DNA from: an uncultured Ruminococcus sp.
GTDB lineage: Bacteria; Bacillota; Clostridia; Oscillospirales; Ruminococcaceae
Assembly: GCA_902796865.1 (NCBI GenBank)
Contig: CADBQZ010000222.1
Coordinates: forward strand, 1-17,365
Reading direction: 5' to 3'
DNA length: 17,365 bases
Part shown: piece after piece, positions 5,995 through 16,004 of the stretch
How the letters are laid out: the number at the start of each line of letters is the position of its first letter
How positions within the stretch are numbered: the stretch's first letter is position 1
The notes under the pieces: model-generated
What the model was told of the DNA's origin: nothing
The model's input: only the letters and a program-made list of their open reading frames with translations
The model's database searches: none
Made by a program: the position numbers and the translations under genes

Positions 5995-7962
5995 ATGGAA
6001 CAGAAAAAATTTGAGCTTGTGACTGAAATGAAGCCTTCAGGAGATCAGCCGCAGGCTATAGAAAAGCTTAGCGCCGGAATAAAAAAAGGCTATAAGGAAC
6101 AAACACTTCTGGGAGTTACCGGCTCGGGAAAGACATTTACTATGGCAAATATCATTGCGAAAGTAAATAAGCCTACATTGGTGCTTGCACATAATAAGAT
6201 ATTGGCGGCACAGCTTTGTTCTGAATTCAAGGAGTTTTTTCCGAATAATGCAGTTGAATATTTTGTTTCCTATTATGATTATTATCAGCCGGAGGCATAT
6301 ATTCCGGGAACTGATACTTATATCGAAAAGGATTCTTCCATAAACGATGAGATAGATAAGATGAGACATTCGGCGACGGCTTCATTATCCGAAAGAAATG
6401 ATGTAATAATCGTCTCTAGTGTTTCCTGCATATATTCTCTGGGAAGCCCGGAAGATTATCGTTCTATGATGGTATCTGTCCGTGAGGGAATGGAAATATC
6501 AAGAGATGAACTTATCGAAAAGCTTGTTAAGATACAGTACGAACGAAATGATATAAATTTTGTTAGAAACAAATTCAGAGTGAGAGGAGATGTCCTTGAG
6601 ATATTTCCGGCATCTTCAAATGAAAAAGCTATCAGAGTTGAGTTTTTCGGTGATGAGATAGACAGGATAAGCGAGATAAATACCGTAACGGGAGAGATAC
6701 TTTCGAGGCTTAAATATACAGCGATATTCCCTGCAAGCCATTATATCGTGAGCGGTGACAAGATGACCGATGCGATAAAGGAAATAGACCGTGAGCTTGC
6801 CGAGAGGATAGAGTATTTTCAGTCGCAGAATAAGCTTATCGAAGCACAGCGTATAGCACAGCGTACACATTATGATATGGAAATGCTTCAGGAAATAGGC
6901 TTTTGCAGCGGCATAGAAAACTATTCTAGGATACTTTCAGGAAGAGAACCCGGAAGCACTCCTATGACGCTTTTAGACCATTTCCCTAAGGATTTTCTGC
7001 TCATGATAGATGAAAGTCATGTCACTGTACCGCAGGTAGGCGGAATGTATGCAGGCGACAGAGCGAGAAAGACGACACTTATTGATTATGGATTCAGGCT
7101 TCCCAGCGCTTACGACAACAGACCTCTTAATTTTGATGAGTTTTACGACCATATAAATCAGGTCATATTTGTAAGTGCTACACCGGGAAAATTTGAACGT
7201 GAGAAGTCTGTGCAGACGGTCGAGCAGGTGATACGCCCTACAGGGCTTGTAGATCCTGAGATAATAGTAAAACCTGTTGAAGGACAGATAGGAGATCTTA
7301 TATCAGAGATAAACAAGCGCACTGAAAAAGATGAGAGGGTGCTTGTTACAACGCTTACCAAGAAAATGGCGGAAGATCTTACAGGATTCCTGGACGATTC
7401 TGGTATAAAGGTAAGATATCTTCATCATGACATAGATACTATAGAACGTATGGAAATAATCAAAGATCTCCGTGAAGGAGAATTTGATGTGCTTGTCGGT
7501 ATAAATCTTCTTCGTGAGGGACTTGATATACCCGAAGTATCACTTGTTGCGATACTTGATGCAGATAAAGAGGGCTTTCTGCGAAGTGAGACATCGCTTG
7601 TTCAGACGATAGGACGTGCTGCAAGAAATGCGGGCGGACAGGTCATAATGTATGCCGACAGTGTAACACCTTCTATGGAAAAGGCTATAGAAGAGACGGA
7701 GCGCCGCAGGAGTATACAAATGGCTTACAACAAGGAACACGGCATAACCCCTAAAACCATAAAGAAGGATATACGCAAGGTACTTGAAATAACCACAAAG
7801 GAAAATGTCGAGAAGAAGACAGCAAAACGTCTTTCAAAGGCAGAAAAGATCGAGCTTATCGCAAAGCTTAAAGCCGAAATGAAAGAGGCGGCAAAGCTGC
7901 TTGAATTTGAACACGCAGCATATTTAAGAGATAAGATAAAGGAATTAGAAGGAAATAAATAA
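5995..7962 (+). CDS. uvrB: Excinuclease ABC subunit B
   Basis: UvrB is the damage-verification subunit of nucleotide excision repair; it receives DNA from UvrA, opens it with a beta-hairpin and recruits UvrC. The 655-residue length is normal. Visible parts: Walker A GVTGSGKT (40-47), the hairpin motif [12 protein letters not shown] (93-104), Walker B DESH (339-342), helicase motifs V-VI ([27 protein letters not shown]), and a C-terminal UVR domain (about residues 620-655, [25 protein letters not shown]) used for the UvrC/UvrA contact. GGAGA lies 5 bases before the ATG. The stop is one base from the uvrA start, so the two subunits are made from one message. No missing residues were noticed. 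Confidence 0.98.
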   Translation: MEQKKFELVTEMKPSGDQPQAIEKLSAGIKKGYKEQTLLGVTGSGKTFTMANIIAKVNKPTLVLAHNKILAAQLCSEFKEFFPNNAVEYFVSYYDYYQPEAYIPGTDTYIEKDSSINDEIDKMRHSATASLSERNDVIIVSSVSCIYSLGSPEDYRSMMVSVREGMEISRDELIEKLVKIQYERNDINFVRNKFRVRGDVLEIFPASSNEKAIRVEFFGDEIDRISEINTVTGEILSRLKYTAIFPASHYIVSGDKMTDAIKEIDRELAERIEYFQSQNKLIEAQRIAQRTHYDMEMLQEIGFCSGIENYSRILSGREPGSTPMTLLDHFPKDFLLMIDESHVTVPQVGGMYAGDRARKTTLIDYGFRLPSAYDNRPLNFDEFYDHINQVIFVSATPGKFEREKSVQTVEQVIRPTGLVDPEIIVKPVEGQIGDLISEINKRTEKDERVLVTTLTKKMAEDLTGFLDDSGIKVRYLHHDIDTIERMEIIKDLREGEFDVLVGINLLREGLDIPEVSLVAILDADKEGFLRSETSLVQTIGRAARNAGGQVIMYADSVTPSMEKAIEETERRRSIQMAYNKEHGITPKTIKKDIRKVLEITTKENVEKKTAKRLSKAEKIELIAKLKAEMKEAAKLLEFEHAAYLRDKIKELEGNK

Positions 7963-7963
7963 A

Positions 7964-10795
7964 ATGACTGATAAAATAATAATCAAGGGTGCCAGAGAGC
8001 ATAATCTGAAAAATATTGATCTGGAGCTTCCGAGAAACAAGCTTATCGTTATGACAGGTCTTTCCGGTTCGGGAAAATCATCACTTGCCTTTGATACTAT
8101 ATATGCGGACGGTCAGAGAAGATATATGGAAAGTCTTTCATCATATGCAAGAATGTTTCTTGGACAGATGGAAAAACCTGACGTTGACAGTATCGAAGGT
8201 CTTTCGCCGGCTATTTCTATAGACCAGAAGACCACCTCAAAAAATCCACGTTCAACGGTCGGAACTGTTACAGAGATATACGATTATCTGAGACTTTTGT
8301 ATGCGAGGATAGGTATACCGCATTGTCCGGTGTGCGGAAGAGAGATAAAACAACAGACAGTCGATCAGATAACAGACAAGCTTATGAGCTTTGATGAGGG
8401 AACAAAGATACAGCTTTTGGCACCTATTGTAAGAGGAAGAAAGGGAACATATGCAAAGGAGCTTGAGAAAGCGAGCCGTTCAGGATATGTTCGTGTAAGG
8501 ATAGACGGTATACTTTATGATCTTTCTGAAAGTATAGCACTTGATAAAAATAAGAAGCACAATATCGAGATAGTAGTGGACAGACTTGTTATAAAAGACA
8601 GCATTCGTTCACGCCTTACAGACAGTATTGAAACTGTAATGTCGGTTTCGGGCGGTCTTCTTATAGCGGATATAATCGGCGGAGAAGAAATGGTTTTTTC
8701 ACAGAATTATGCCTGCCCCGAGCATAATATAAGCATTGAGGAACTTAATCCAAGAATGTTTTCGTTCAACAATCCTTTTGGCGCTTGTCCTAAATGTACA
8801 GGACTTGGAACTTTTTCAAGGATAGACCCCGATCTTATAGTTCCGAATAAAGACCTGAGCATAAGACAGGGTGCAATAAAAGCAAGCGGCTGGAATACTT
8901 TAAGCGATGGTTCTATCGCAATGATGTATTATAACGGTATTGCCGAAAAATATGGGATAAGCCTTGATACTCCGTTTAAAGACCTTCCGAAAGAAGCGGT
9001 GAACGCTTTTCTCTACGGAACCGAAGACAGAATAGAGCTTAAAATAATAGATTCATTCGGCGGCGGCGTTCGTTACAGCCGTTTTGAAGGTATCATAAAT
9101 AATCTCCAGCGCAGGTATTCCGAGAGCAAGAGTGAATACTCAAAAGGAGAGATAGCTGATGTAATGAACGAGATAAGCTGTCCTGAGTGTCACGGTCAGA
9201 GACTTAAAAAAGAAAGTCTTTCCGTTACAATAGGCGGTATAAATATTATCGAGTTCACTCATAAGTCGGTTTCAGATGCGCTGGACTTTATAAACAGTCT
9301 GGAGCTTTCGGAAAGAGAACATCTTATCGGTGACGGGATAATCAAGGAGATAAGAGAACGCCTTGGATTCTTAAAGAGTGTCGGGCTTGATTATCTTACT
9401 CTTTCACGTTCGTCCGGAACCCTTTCGGGCGGAGAAAGCCAGAGAATACGTCTTGCAACGCAGATAGGTTCGTCGCTCATGGGAGTTTTATATATTCTTG
9501 ACGAGCCAAGTATAGGGCTTCATCAGAGAGATAATGATAAGCTTATAGCAACACTTAAAAGGCTTCGTGACATAGGCAATACGCTTATAGTCGTTGAACA
9601 TGATGATGACACGATGCTTGCAGCCGATTATATAGTTGATATAGGACCGGGAGCCGGTGTCAACGGCGGTGAAGTTATTTTTTCCGGTACTGTTCAGCAG
9701 CTTTTAAAGTCGAAAAGATCTCTCACGGGACAGTATCTGAGCGGAAGAAAAAAAATACCGCTTCCTGAATGCAGAAGACCGGGAAACGGAAAATTCCTTA
9801 CAGTCAGGGGAGCGTATGAAAACAATCTCAAAAAGATAGACGTATCTATACCTTTAGGTATGCTTGTTTGCGTCACTGGAGTTTCAGGTTCGGGAAAATC
9901 ATCACTTGTAAATGAGATAATCTATAAAAACCTTGCTGCAAAACTAAACCGTGCAAAGATAAGACCGGGAAAATTTGAAAGCATGGAAGGCATTGAAGAA
10001 CTTGACAAGGTCATAAATATAGACCAGTCACCGATAGGAAGAACACCACGTTCAAATCCTGCGACTTATACGGGAGTATTTACAGATATCCGAGAGCTTT
10101 TTGCACAAACTAATGATGCAAAGGCTAAAGGATATAGCTCAGGAAGATTTTCATTCAATGTAAAGGGCGGACGATGTGAAGCCTGTGAGGGCGACGGCAT
10201 AAAGAAGATAGAGATGCACTTCCTTCCGGACATATATGTTCCGTGTGAGGTATGTAAAGGAAAGAGATACAACCGTGAAACGCTCGAGGTGCTGTACAAA
10301 CGAAAACCTATCTATGATGTACTTGAAATGACGGTCGATGAGGGACTTTTATTCTTTGAGAATCACCCTAAGATCTACCGCAAGCTCAAAACTTTGCAGG
10401 AGGTAGGATTAGGATACATCAAGATAGGACAACCGGCGACAACTCTTTCGGGAGGAGAAGCACAGCGTGTAAAGCTTTCGACTGAGCTTTCAAAGCGTGC
10501 AACGGGAAGAACTATATATATCCTTGATGAACCTACTACCGGACTTCATAACGCCGATGTTCATAAACTCATAGAAGTTTTGCAAAGGCTTGCCGATACA
10601 GGAAATACTGTTCTTGTGATAGAACATAATCTTAATATAATCAAAGTTGCGGATCATCTTATAGATCTGGGACCCGAAGGCGGAAGCGGCGGCGGAACTT
10701 TAGTATGCTGCGGTACACCCGAGGAAGTTTCGGAATGCGAAGAGTCATATACAGGACAGTATCTGAAGAAATATCTGAAAAATCAAGATATATGA
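7964..10795 (+). CDS. uvrA: Excinuclease ABC subunit A
   Basis: UvrA is the dimeric ABC-ATPase that first finds bulky lesions and loads UvrB. The 943-residue length is normal. It has two ABC modules: Walker [10 protein letters not shown] (32-40) and GVSGSGKSS in the second half, signature motifs [12 protein letters not shown] and [12 protein letters not shown], and Walker B regions DEPSIGLHQ and DEPTTGLHN. Zinc-binding clusters are present: CPVC at 121-124, the insertion-domain set CPEH...CPKC, CPEC, and the C-terminal CEAC-x19-20-CEVC module that contacts DNA. GAAGG is found about 11 bases before the ATG. No hairpin terminator is visible in the 200 bases after the stop. Confidence 0.98.
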   Translation: MTDKIIIKGAREHNLKNIDLELPRNKLIVMTGLSGSGKSSLAFDTIYADGQRRYMESLSSYARMFLGQMEKPDVDSIEGLSPAISIDQKTTSKNPRSTVGTVTEIYDYLRLLYARIGIPHCPVCGREIKQQTVDQITDKLMSFDEGTKIQLLAPIVRGRKGTYAKELEKASRSGYVRVRIDGILYDLSESIALDKNKKHNIEIVVDRLVIKDSIRSRLTDSIETVMSVSGGLLIADIIGGEEMVFSQNYACPEHNISIEELNPRMFSFNNPFGACPKCTGLGTFSRIDPDLIVPNKDLSIRQGAIKASGWNTLSDGSIAMMYYNGIAEKYGISLDTPFKDLPKEAVNAFLYGTEDRIELKIIDSFGGGVRYSRFEGIINNLQRRYSESKSEYSKGEIADVMNEISCPECHGQRLKKESLSVTIGGINIIEFTHKSVSDALDFINSLELSEREHLIGDGIIKEIRERLGFLKSVGLDYLTLSRSSGTLSGGESQRIRLATQIGSSLMGVLYILDEPSIGLHQRDNDKLIATLKRLRDIGNTLIVVEHDDDTMLAADYIVDIGPGAGVNGGEVIFSGTVQQLLKSKRSLTGQYLSGRKKIPLPECRRPGNGKFLTVRGAYENNLKKIDVSIPLGMLVCVTGVSGSGKSSLVNEIIYKNLAAKLNRAKIRPGKFESMEGIEELDKVINIDQSPIGRTPRSNPATYTGVFTDIRELFAQTNDAKAKGYSSGRFSFNVKGGRCEACEGDGIKKIEMHFLPDIYVPCEVCKGKRYNRETLEVLYKRKPIYDVLEMTVDEGLLFFENHPKIYRKLKTLQEVGLGYIKIGQPATTLSGGEAQRVKLSTELSKRATGRTIYILDEPTTGLHNADVHKLIEVLQRLADTGNTVLVIEHNLNIIKVADHLIDLGPEGGSGGGTLVCCGTPEEVSECEESYTGQYLKKYLKNQDI

Positions 10796-10869
10796 TATAT
10801 AGTAAAAATCAATAGAATTCGGATCGCCTTTTTATGGAATAATTTTAAATAATAAATTCCTGAAAACAG

Positions 10870-10898
10870 TTGAAAAATGCTTAGAAATGATGTATAAT
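10870..10898 (+). promoter_or_regulatory. Sigma-A promoter for the EAL-HDOD gene
   Basis: TTGAAA (10870-10875, five of six consensus), a 17-base spacer and a perfect TATAAT (10893-10898). Transcription would begin near 10905, leaving a leader of about 93 bases before the start at 10998. The stretch 10796-10869 holds nothing else I can name. Confidence 0.8.
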
Positions 10899-10984
10899 AT
10901 ATATGGACAACATCATCTACTTTTTATTTAAAGTGTTTTTGAATGATAATATATTTTTTCGATGTTGCAGTTAAATTCAATATT

Positions 10985-10990
10985 TGGAGG
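10985..10990 (+). promoter_or_regulatory. Ribosome-binding site fixing the EAL-HDOD start at 10998
   Basis: TGGAGG lies 7 bases before ATG 10998-11000. The longer frame from ATG 10962 has no ribosome site and would translate through this one, so the inner start is preferred. Confidence 0.8.
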
Positions 10991-10997
10991 TCAGGTT

Positions 10998-12215
10998 ATG
11001 GCTTATATGGTTAGACAGTCCATCATGGACAAAGAACAAAACGTTTTAGGGTATGATATGAGATACTATGATGATACAGCAGGTTCTGCTGACAGCGAGA
11101 ATACTGCGGCAAATGCAGTTTCAAATATATTGACCCAGATAGGCGATCAGAACATAGCAGATGATAAACCTTTATTCTTAAACTTTACATGGAATCTTTT
11201 GCAGAGAAAGGTCCCGGAGATGTTCAATCCCGAGAATCTTATTCTTATAATCGAGGATTCTATACTTATAGACCCGAATTCAAGAGATATGATACTTGAA
11301 TACCGTAAGATAGGATATAAGATAGCTATTACTGATTTTCTCTTTTTCCCGAGATATTTTGGTATACTTGATGATATTGATTATATCCTTCTTGATTTCA
11401 AGTATAATGACACTTCTTCGTATGGCAGTATAATCCAGCTTGCAAAAGCGTTTGATAAAAAGATAATTGGATGCGGCATAGAAACAAAGGAAGCATACGA
11501 CGATGCTCTTAATGTAGGATGTGATTACTTTGTAGGTTCGTTTGTTGCTGAAAAGCTCCCTACTGCTATAAAGCCTACAAACTTCTTACAGGGCAATTTC
11601 TTCCAGCTTATGGCAGCAGTTACAAAGCCGGAAGTCAATTATGATGAAGTATCAGAGATACTTTCAAGAGATATAACACTTACACTTGCTCTTTTAAGAC
11701 TTGTTAATTCCGCTTATTTCTCATTAAGAAATAAAGCCTCTACTGTAAAACAGGCTCTTGTAGTTTTAGGTGTCGGACAGCTTAAACAGTGGATATATCT
11801 TTTAAGCTTCAGACAGACAAACGGAGCAAGACCGGATGAACTCATAAAGCTTTCATTCCTTCGTGCGAATTTTGCACAGGAGCTTGCAAAAGTAGCGAAG
11901 GATCTTCCGATAAATTCCGGTGAAGCATACCTTCTCGGAATGTTCTCAACACTTGAAAAGCTTACACAGACACCTTTTGAGGAATCTCTCAAAGAGCTTG
12001 CTATCTCAGAAGATATTAAAAAAGCACTTATCTCCGGCGAAGGCAAATGTGCTACGCTCTTAAATGTTATCCTTTCTTATGAGAACGCAAACTGGAATGA
12101 GATGAAAGCTTGTGCGGATGAGCTTGGCATACCTAATGACAAGATACTTCAGATATATTTTGAATGTGTTGAAAAGGTAAATAAGATCTGGAACGGTATT
12201 TCTCGTACAGAGTAA
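10998..12215 (+). CDS. HDOD-domain protein with degenerate EAL domain (YuxH/CdgJ-like)
   Basis: The 405-residue product fuses an EAL-type domain (about 1-195) to an HDOD domain (about 200-390). It opens with VRQSIMDKEQNVLGYDMRYY, where active c-di-GMP phosphodiesterases have 'VRQPI.....v.gYELL(F/Y)R'; the EAL Glu is replaced (D20-M21). DDFG reads T112-D-F-L, and the K-x-D strand reads YILLDF, so the lysine is lost too. Hydrolysis of c-di-GMP is therefore not expected. The HDOD part is typical: ILSRDITLTLALLRLVNSAYFSLRNKASTVKQALVVLGVGQLKQW. Proteins of this layout act as signalling adaptors; some (Vibrio CdgJ, for instance) affect motility, which is of interest given flagellin 11 kb away, but that link is inference. 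It is a single-gene unit with its own promoter and terminator. Confidence 0.9.
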   Translation: MAYMVRQSIMDKEQNVLGYDMRYYDDTAGSADSENTAANAVSNILTQIGDQNIADDKPLFLNFTWNLLQRKVPEMFNPENLILIIEDSILIDPNSRDMILEYRKIGYKIAITDFLFFPRYFGILDDIDYILLDFKYNDTSSYGSIIQLAKAFDKKIIGCGIETKEAYDDALNVGCDYFVGSFVAEKLPTAIKPTNFLQGNFFQLMAAVTKPEVNYDEVSEILSRDITLTLALLRLVNSAYFSLRNKASTVKQALVVLGVGQLKQWIYLLSFRQTNGARPDELIKLSFLRANFAQELAKVAKDLPINSGEAYLLGMFSTLEKLTQTPFEESLKELAISEDIKKALISGEGKCATLLNVILSYENANWNEMKACADELGIPNDKILQIYFECVEKVNKIWNGISRTE

Positions 12216-12221
12216 TAAAAT

Positions 12222-12262
12222 ATAATAAAAACACCTGCAAATATTGCAGGTGTTTTTGCTTT
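12222..12262. terminator. Bidirectional rho-independent terminator
   Basis: AAAAACACCTGCAA (12227-12240) and TTGCAGGTGTTTTT (12244-12257) form a perfect 14-bp stem with an ATA loop. T-runs lie on both strands. It ends the EAL-HDOD transcript and, from the other side, the greA-lysS unit. Confidence 0.93.
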
Positions 12263-12893
12263 AATCAAGATCGCTTAAAAAATCATCTATTGATATCAGA
12301 CACCAGTCTCCATCTATTTCATAGACTTCCACAGAGACGTTTTCGCTTTTCGAGCTGCTATCTTTGACTTTTATATCAAGATCCATTTTGATTTCGTATC
12401 CGTTTTCAACATCAACGCTTTCATCAAATTCTTCTTTGATGCTGTCTTCGAGCCTGTCCAGTTTACCGCCGCTGAGTTCCTCTTTTTCCTTGACTTTATA
12501 TGAGATCTCAAGATCGGAAAGCTCTGAAAGTTTTTTTAATTCCGATTCAAGTTCATCATGATCGAACCTATCATCTTCAACTATAAAATCCGGAAGAGCA
12601 TCTTCAAGGTAATCAGCATCGCCGGAATTCAATGCTTCTACAACATTGTCGATAGGCGCTTTAAAACCATTATTGAATATCGTAAGATTCATAAAAACGA
12701 TCAGTACAACAAGTATCAAAGCTATAACAGCAACGACAGGGACTATAAAACTGCTGCCTTTCTGAGGTTCTGCATCAGGAGCGGGAGTATCAGGGCTTAC
12801 GCCAAAACTGCTTTCCTGTGATGCGCCGCAGAAGGGACAGTGTACATCGTTGTTTTCGATCTCTTTTCCGCATTGCATACAATATTTGCTCAT
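12261..12893 (-). CDS. Zinc-ribbon single-pass membrane protein, unknown function
   Basis: The 210-residue product begins with a zinc ribbon (C5-x2-C8-x10-C19-x2-C22, KYCMQCGKEI to HCPFCG), then a Pro/Ala/Ser linker, one transmembrane helix (about 49-73), and a strongly acidic extracytoplasmic domain of about 135 residues. That domain starts with APIDNVVEALNSGDADYLEDALPDF, a pattern found in small NTF2-like or YvbJ/TcaA-like domains, and ends with alternating strands (NVSVEVYEIDGDWCLISID). The zinc ribbon faces the cytoplasm. Function is unknown; such proteins are common in clostridia and some relatives sense envelope stress. AGGAGG lies 5 bases before the ATG and overlaps the stop of the preceding gene (TAGGAGG), so translation is tightly linked. 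It is the last gene of the greA-lysS unit. Confidence 0.82.
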   Translation of the reverse strand: MSKYCMQCGKEIENNDVHCPFCGASQESSFGVSPDTPAPDAEPQKGSSFIVPVVAVIALILVVLIVFMNLTIFNNGFKAPIDNVVEALNSGDADYLEDALPDFIVEDDRFDHDELESELKKLSELSDLEISYKVKEKEELSGGKLDRLEDSIKEEFDESVDVENGYEIKMDLDIKVKDSSSKSENVSVEVYEIDGDWCLISIDDFLSDLD

Positions 12894-12902
12894 TTTTTCC
12901 TC

Positions 12903-13772
12903 CTATTCAGAAATACAACGTATCAATGATTTTATAGTAGCTACCGCATGATCGTAGTTGTTTTTACTTGTTTGTTCATTGCTAAGGTTAGAAGTAATTT
13001 TACGCAAAGAAAGATAAAGATCATCAGGCAGGTCTTTTTTCTCTATGCCTATCATTTTTGCAAATTTAGTATTTTTAAGATAGAATTTACATCCGTCGAT
13101 ATTCTTGTTATCAGGAAAATAGGCACTGAGATCTTCAAAACTCATATCCGGTTCAACAAGTTCGTCAGCAGCGGAATCGGCAAGTACGAGCATACATTCG
13201 TTAAGCTGGAACTGTGTTGAAAGATTTGAAAGCGAATTCTCATATCCATAAGCGCTCGTCATATTGTCTTCCATATTTGCCGAGATCGGTATATAAACAA
13301 CGTCTGTAAGATGGATATCGTCATTATTATAATCTTCAACATTATCGTTAAAAAGTTCCTGGATCTGAAGGATATGTTCTGAAAGAGTATCATTATCAGA
13401 TAAAAGCATTACTCTTGTATCTGAATGTACCGTGGTAAGAGTATCATACAGCAAAAATGAGAATATGATAATAAGAAAGATCGTTACACCGAGCCACCAT
13501 TTATTGTGATAGATAAAGTTGCTCAATTTCTGTTTGAATGTATAATTGCGCTGGATATCGTCAGACATAAGTATGCTTACATCATCAGAAACACCCTGTC
13601 TGACTTTGAGGACTTCAATTTTTTCTTCGGCATTTTTTTTGCCGTATTCCTCACGCACTTTTTCATTTTGCTTTTCAAAACGTTCCTGTTTTTTGAGCTC
13701 TTCACGGTTATTGACCTGTTTTATTGTTTCGATAATACCGGGGGCTTTTTTGTTTTTATCATCATTCTGCAT
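12903..13772 (-). CDS. Single-pass membrane protein with cytoplasmic coiled coil, unknown function
   Basis: I do not recognise this family. The 289-residue product has a highly charged cytoplasmic region (1-58, rich in Lys, Glu and Gln: ETIKQVNNREELKKQERFEKQNEKVREEY) likely to be coiled coil, a short linker, one transmembrane helix (about 92-110, after HNKWW), and an acidic extracytoplasmic domain of about 175 residues. The segment IQELFNDNVEDYNNDDIHLTDVVYIPIS, followed by MLVLADSAADELVEPDMSFEDLSAYFP, resembles uncharacterised clostridial membrane proteins with a periplasmic-binding-like alpha/beta domain; this is inference. GGGAG lies about 7 bases before the ATG. It starts 15 bases after the lysS stop and its own stop forms part of the next gene's ribosome site. 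Confidence 0.8.
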   Translation of the reverse strand: MQNDDKNKKAPGIIETIKQVNNREELKKQERFEKQNEKVREEYGKKNAEEKIEVLKVRQGVSDDVSILMSDDIQRNYTFKQKLSNFIYHNKWWLGVTIFLIIIFSFLLYDTLTTVHSDTRVMLLSDNDTLSEHILQIQELFNDNVEDYNNDDIHLTDVVYIPISANMEDNMTSAYGYENSLSNLSTQFQLNECMLVLADSAADELVEPDMSFEDLSAYFPDNKNIDGCKFYLKNTKFAKMIGIEKKDLPDDLYLSLRKITSNLSNEQTSKNNYDHAVATIKSLIRCISE

Positions 13773-13787
13773 AAGAAAGCTCCCGTA

Positions 13788-15386
13788 TCACTGTTCCTCT
13801 TTTTCTTCAGAAGCAGCTTTCAGCGGTCTCATAGTCGGGAAAAGAAGAACATCTCTTATAGAAGGACTGTCAGTAAGCAGCATAACAAGTCTGTCAAGAC
13901 CAAGACCAAGACCGCCCGTAGGAGGCATTCCGTATTCGAGTGCTGTTACAAAGTCTTCATCTACTTCTGCATTAGCGCCCTGCGCTCTCTTTGCTTCGAC
14001 CTGACGAACGAATCTTTCACGCTGGTCGATAGGATCGTTAAGTTCTGAGAAAGCATTACCCATTTCTCTTGCATAGATAAAGTATTCAAATCTTTCTGTA
14101 AATGCAGGATCGGAAGGTTTTCTCTTTGCAAGAGGAGAATTTTCAACCGGATAATCGTAAATTATAGTCGGCTGAATAAGCTTGTCTTCAACATATTCAT
14201 CAAAGAATGCGATAAGAACATGACCCTTTGTGGCATTTTCGCCTTCTTCGACTTCAAGGCCCTTTGATTTTGCACAGGCTCTTGCTTCTTCATCGGTTGC
14301 CCAGTCGTTATAATCAACACCTGCGTATTTTTTAACTGCTTCCACCATGGTGAGCTTTTCCCACGGAGCTGAAAGGTCGATAGTCTCTCCCTGATAAGGA
14401 ACATTTGTTGTACCGCATACTTTCTTTGCAAGTGTTTCGTACATATTTTCGATAAGTTCCATCATGCCCTTGTAATCGGTGTAAGCCTGATACATTTCGA
14501 TAGATGTGAATTCAGGGTTGTGTGAAGTATCCATACCTTCATTTCTGAAAATACGTCCTACTTCATATACCTTTTCAAAACCGCCGACGATAAGACGCTT
14601 TAAGTAAAGCTCTGTTTCTATTCTTAAATACATATCTATATCAAGTGCATTGTGATGTGTCTTGAAAGGTCTTGCAGCTGCGCCTATTTCAAGTGTATGG
14701 AGAACAGGAGTATCTACTTCAATATAGCCTAAGCTGTCGAGGTAATTTCTTATCTCACGGAGTATAAGGCTTCTCTTTCTGAATGTATCACGAACATCGG
14801 GATTCATGATAAGGTCAACATAACGCTGTCTGTACCTTGTATCCTGATCCTTTAATCCGTGCCACTTTTCCGGAAGCGGAAGAAGTGATTTTGAAAGGAG
14901 CTTTATTTCTTTTGCGTGAACGGAAATTTCGCCTGTCTTTGTCTTGAATACAAATCCGCTTACTCCGACAATATCACCGATATCCCATTTTTTGAAAGCT
15001 TTGTATTCATCGGTGCCTACATCATCACGCTTTACATAAACCTGTATCCTGTCGCTTCCGTCTCTGACATCCATGAATGAAGCTTTACCCATGATACGGC
15101 GGCTCATGATACGTCCTGCTATAGTGACAGTATTTTCTTTAAGCTTTTCAAGCTCTTCGTTTATCTTTTCCTCGTCATCACCGCAGCGTTCCTTTATCTG
15201 CTGTTCTGTCTTTTCAAACTCTTCTTTTAAAACAGCATTTTTGGAATCAACATCAAATTTTGTTATTTCATAAGGATTGTTTCCTGCTGCCTTCATTTCA
15301 GCAAGCTTATCAAGTCTTACTTGCTTGTATTCGTTTATATCCGGTTCTTTAACGCCGGAGTTTGCATTATTCATATTTTCACTCAT
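13788..15386 (-). CDS. lysS: Lysyl-tRNA synthetase, class II
   Basis: It charges tRNA-Lys with lysine using ATP. The 532-residue product carries the N-terminal OB-fold anticodon-binding domain (about 86-165, [24 protein letters not shown]), the linker [10 protein letters not shown], class II motif 1 near 207-230, motif 2 [29 protein letters not shown] (about 274-302) and motif 3 [12 protein letters not shown] (492-503) with the [12 protein letters not shown] tail. Residues 52-84 form an extra charged helical stretch before the OB fold ([20 protein letters not shown]), making the protein about 25 residues longer than the E. coli enzyme. GGTGGA lies 6 bases before the ATG. It sits 19 bases behind greA, a pairing common in Firmicutes, and shares its promoter. 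No separate T-box leader fits in the gap. Confidence 0.97.
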   Translation of the reverse strand: MSENMNNANSGVKEPDINEYKQVRLDKLAEMKAAGNNPYEITKFDVDSKNAVLKEEFEKTEQQIKERCGDDEEKINEELEKLKENTVTIAGRIMSRRIMGKASFMDVRDGSDRIQVYVKRDDVGTDEYKAFKKWDIGDIVGVSGFVFKTKTGEISVHAKEIKLLSKSLLPLPEKWHGLKDQDTRYRQRYVDLIMNPDVRDTFRKRSLILREIRNYLDSLGYIEVDTPVLHTLEIGAAARPFKTHHNALDIDMYLRIETELYLKRLIVGGFEKVYEVGRIFRNEGMDTSHNPEFTSIEMYQAYTDYKGMMELIENMYETLAKKVCGTTNVPYQGETIDLSAPWEKLTMVEAVKKYAGVDYNDWATDEEARACAKSKGLEVEEGENATKGHVLIAFFDEYVEDKLIQPTIIYDYPVENSPLAKRKPSDPAFTERFEYFIYAREMGNAFSELNDPIDQRERFVRQVEAKRAQGANAEVDEDFVTALEYGMPPTGGLGLGLDRLVMLLTDSPSIRDVLLFPTMRPLKAASEEKEEQ

Positions 15387-15405
15387 TTATATCCACCATT
15401 TCCGA

Positions 15406-15876
15406 TCACTTAGATATTTCAACTATTTCAAATCTTATCTCTCCTACCGGAGCTTCAACTATAAAAATGTCGCCGAGTTTCTTTTTCATAGCAGCTTTTC
15501 CGATAGGCGACTCGTCAGAGATCTTGCCGTTGTCTGCATCGGCTTCTGTAGTTCCGACTATCTGTAAAGTCTCTATCTTGTCTGTGCCTTCACGCTTTAT
15601 CTTTATTATAGAACCGACACCTACTTCATCTACAGAAATGCTGTCGCTTTCAACTACTTCGGCATTAGAGATAGTTTCTTCAAGCTGTGCGATAGTAGCT
15701 TCGAGCATAGCCTGCTCATTTTTTGCTTCATCGTATTCGGCGTTTTCTGAAAGGTCTCCGAAGCCTCTTGCTTCTTTGAGCTTCTGTGCGACTTCCGCAC
15801 GTCTTACGGTTACTAATCTTTTGTATTCCTCCTGAAGTTTTTCAAAACCTTCACGGGACATTTGTTTTTTTGCCAT
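15406..15876 (-). CDS. greA: Transcription elongation factor GreA
   Basis: GreA enters the RNA polymerase secondary channel and triggers cleavage of backtracked RNA. At 156 residues it has normal length. The N-terminal coiled coil (about 1-75) carries the tip motif GDLSENAEYDEAK (40-52), with the acidic residues D41 and E44 that hold the catalytic metal. The C-terminal FKBP-like domain follows (GVGSIIKIKREGTDKIETLQIVG to SPIGKAAMKKKLGDIFIVEAPVG). AAGGAG lies 9 bases before the ATG. It is the first gene of the unit greA-lysS-two membrane proteins, with a near-perfect promoter 56-84 bases upstream. Confidence 0.97.
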   Translation of the reverse strand: MAKKQMSREGFEKLQEEYKRLVTVRRAEVAQKLKEARGFGDLSENAEYDEAKNEQAMLEATIAQLEETISNAEVVESDSISVDEVGVGSIIKIKREGTDKIETLQIVGTTEADADNGKISDESPIGKAAMKKKLGDIFIVEAPVGEIRFEIVEISK

Positions 15877-15931
15877 TGTTCATTTCTCCTTAATATCAGA
15901 TGTTGTATTGATAAGATCAACATTACTCTTT

Positions 15932-15960
15932 ATTATATAATATTTTCTCCGGATTGTCAA
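15932..15960 (-). promoter_or_regulatory. Consensus sigma-A promoter for the greA-lysS operon
   Basis: On the minus strand, TTGACA (15955-15960), a 17-base spacer and TATAAT (15932-15937): all twelve consensus bases match. The leader would be about 50 bases and holds a small palindrome (TTGAT-AAG-ATCAA at 15908-15920). Confidence 0.9.
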
Positions 15961-15983
15961 TGTATTTGGGGAACCTGAGATGT

Positions 15984-16004
15984 ACAAATGCGGATTTTAT
16001 CCGC
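15984..16004 (-). terminator. Possible weak terminator overlapping the nadA stop
   Basis: GCGGAT (15990-15995) and ATCCGC (15999-16004) form a 6-bp stem with a 3-base loop; the nadA stop codon covers the loop and its first pair. On the minus strand it is followed only by ATTTGTAC, a poor T-tract, so termination may be weak and read-through into greA is possible. Confidence 0.4.

Noticed and set aside
10796..10869. Terminator after uvrA
   Set aside because: No GC stem followed by a T-run. GGAATAATTT/AAATTCC pairs too weakly to call.
10908..10967. CAACATC/GATGTTG inverted repeat in the EAL-HDOD leader as a possible riboswitch
   Set aside because: Only 7 pairs around a 46-base AT-rich loop, with no recognised c-di-GMP riboswitch core (no GC-rich paired helices or tetraloop pattern).
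13546..14004. Plus-strand open frames over lysS and the membrane-protein genes (also 13506-14048, 15362-15835, 16336-16989)
   Set aside because: They lie opposite well-supported genes, have low-complexity Ser/Phe-rich translations and lack ribosome sites, so they are antisense shadows.
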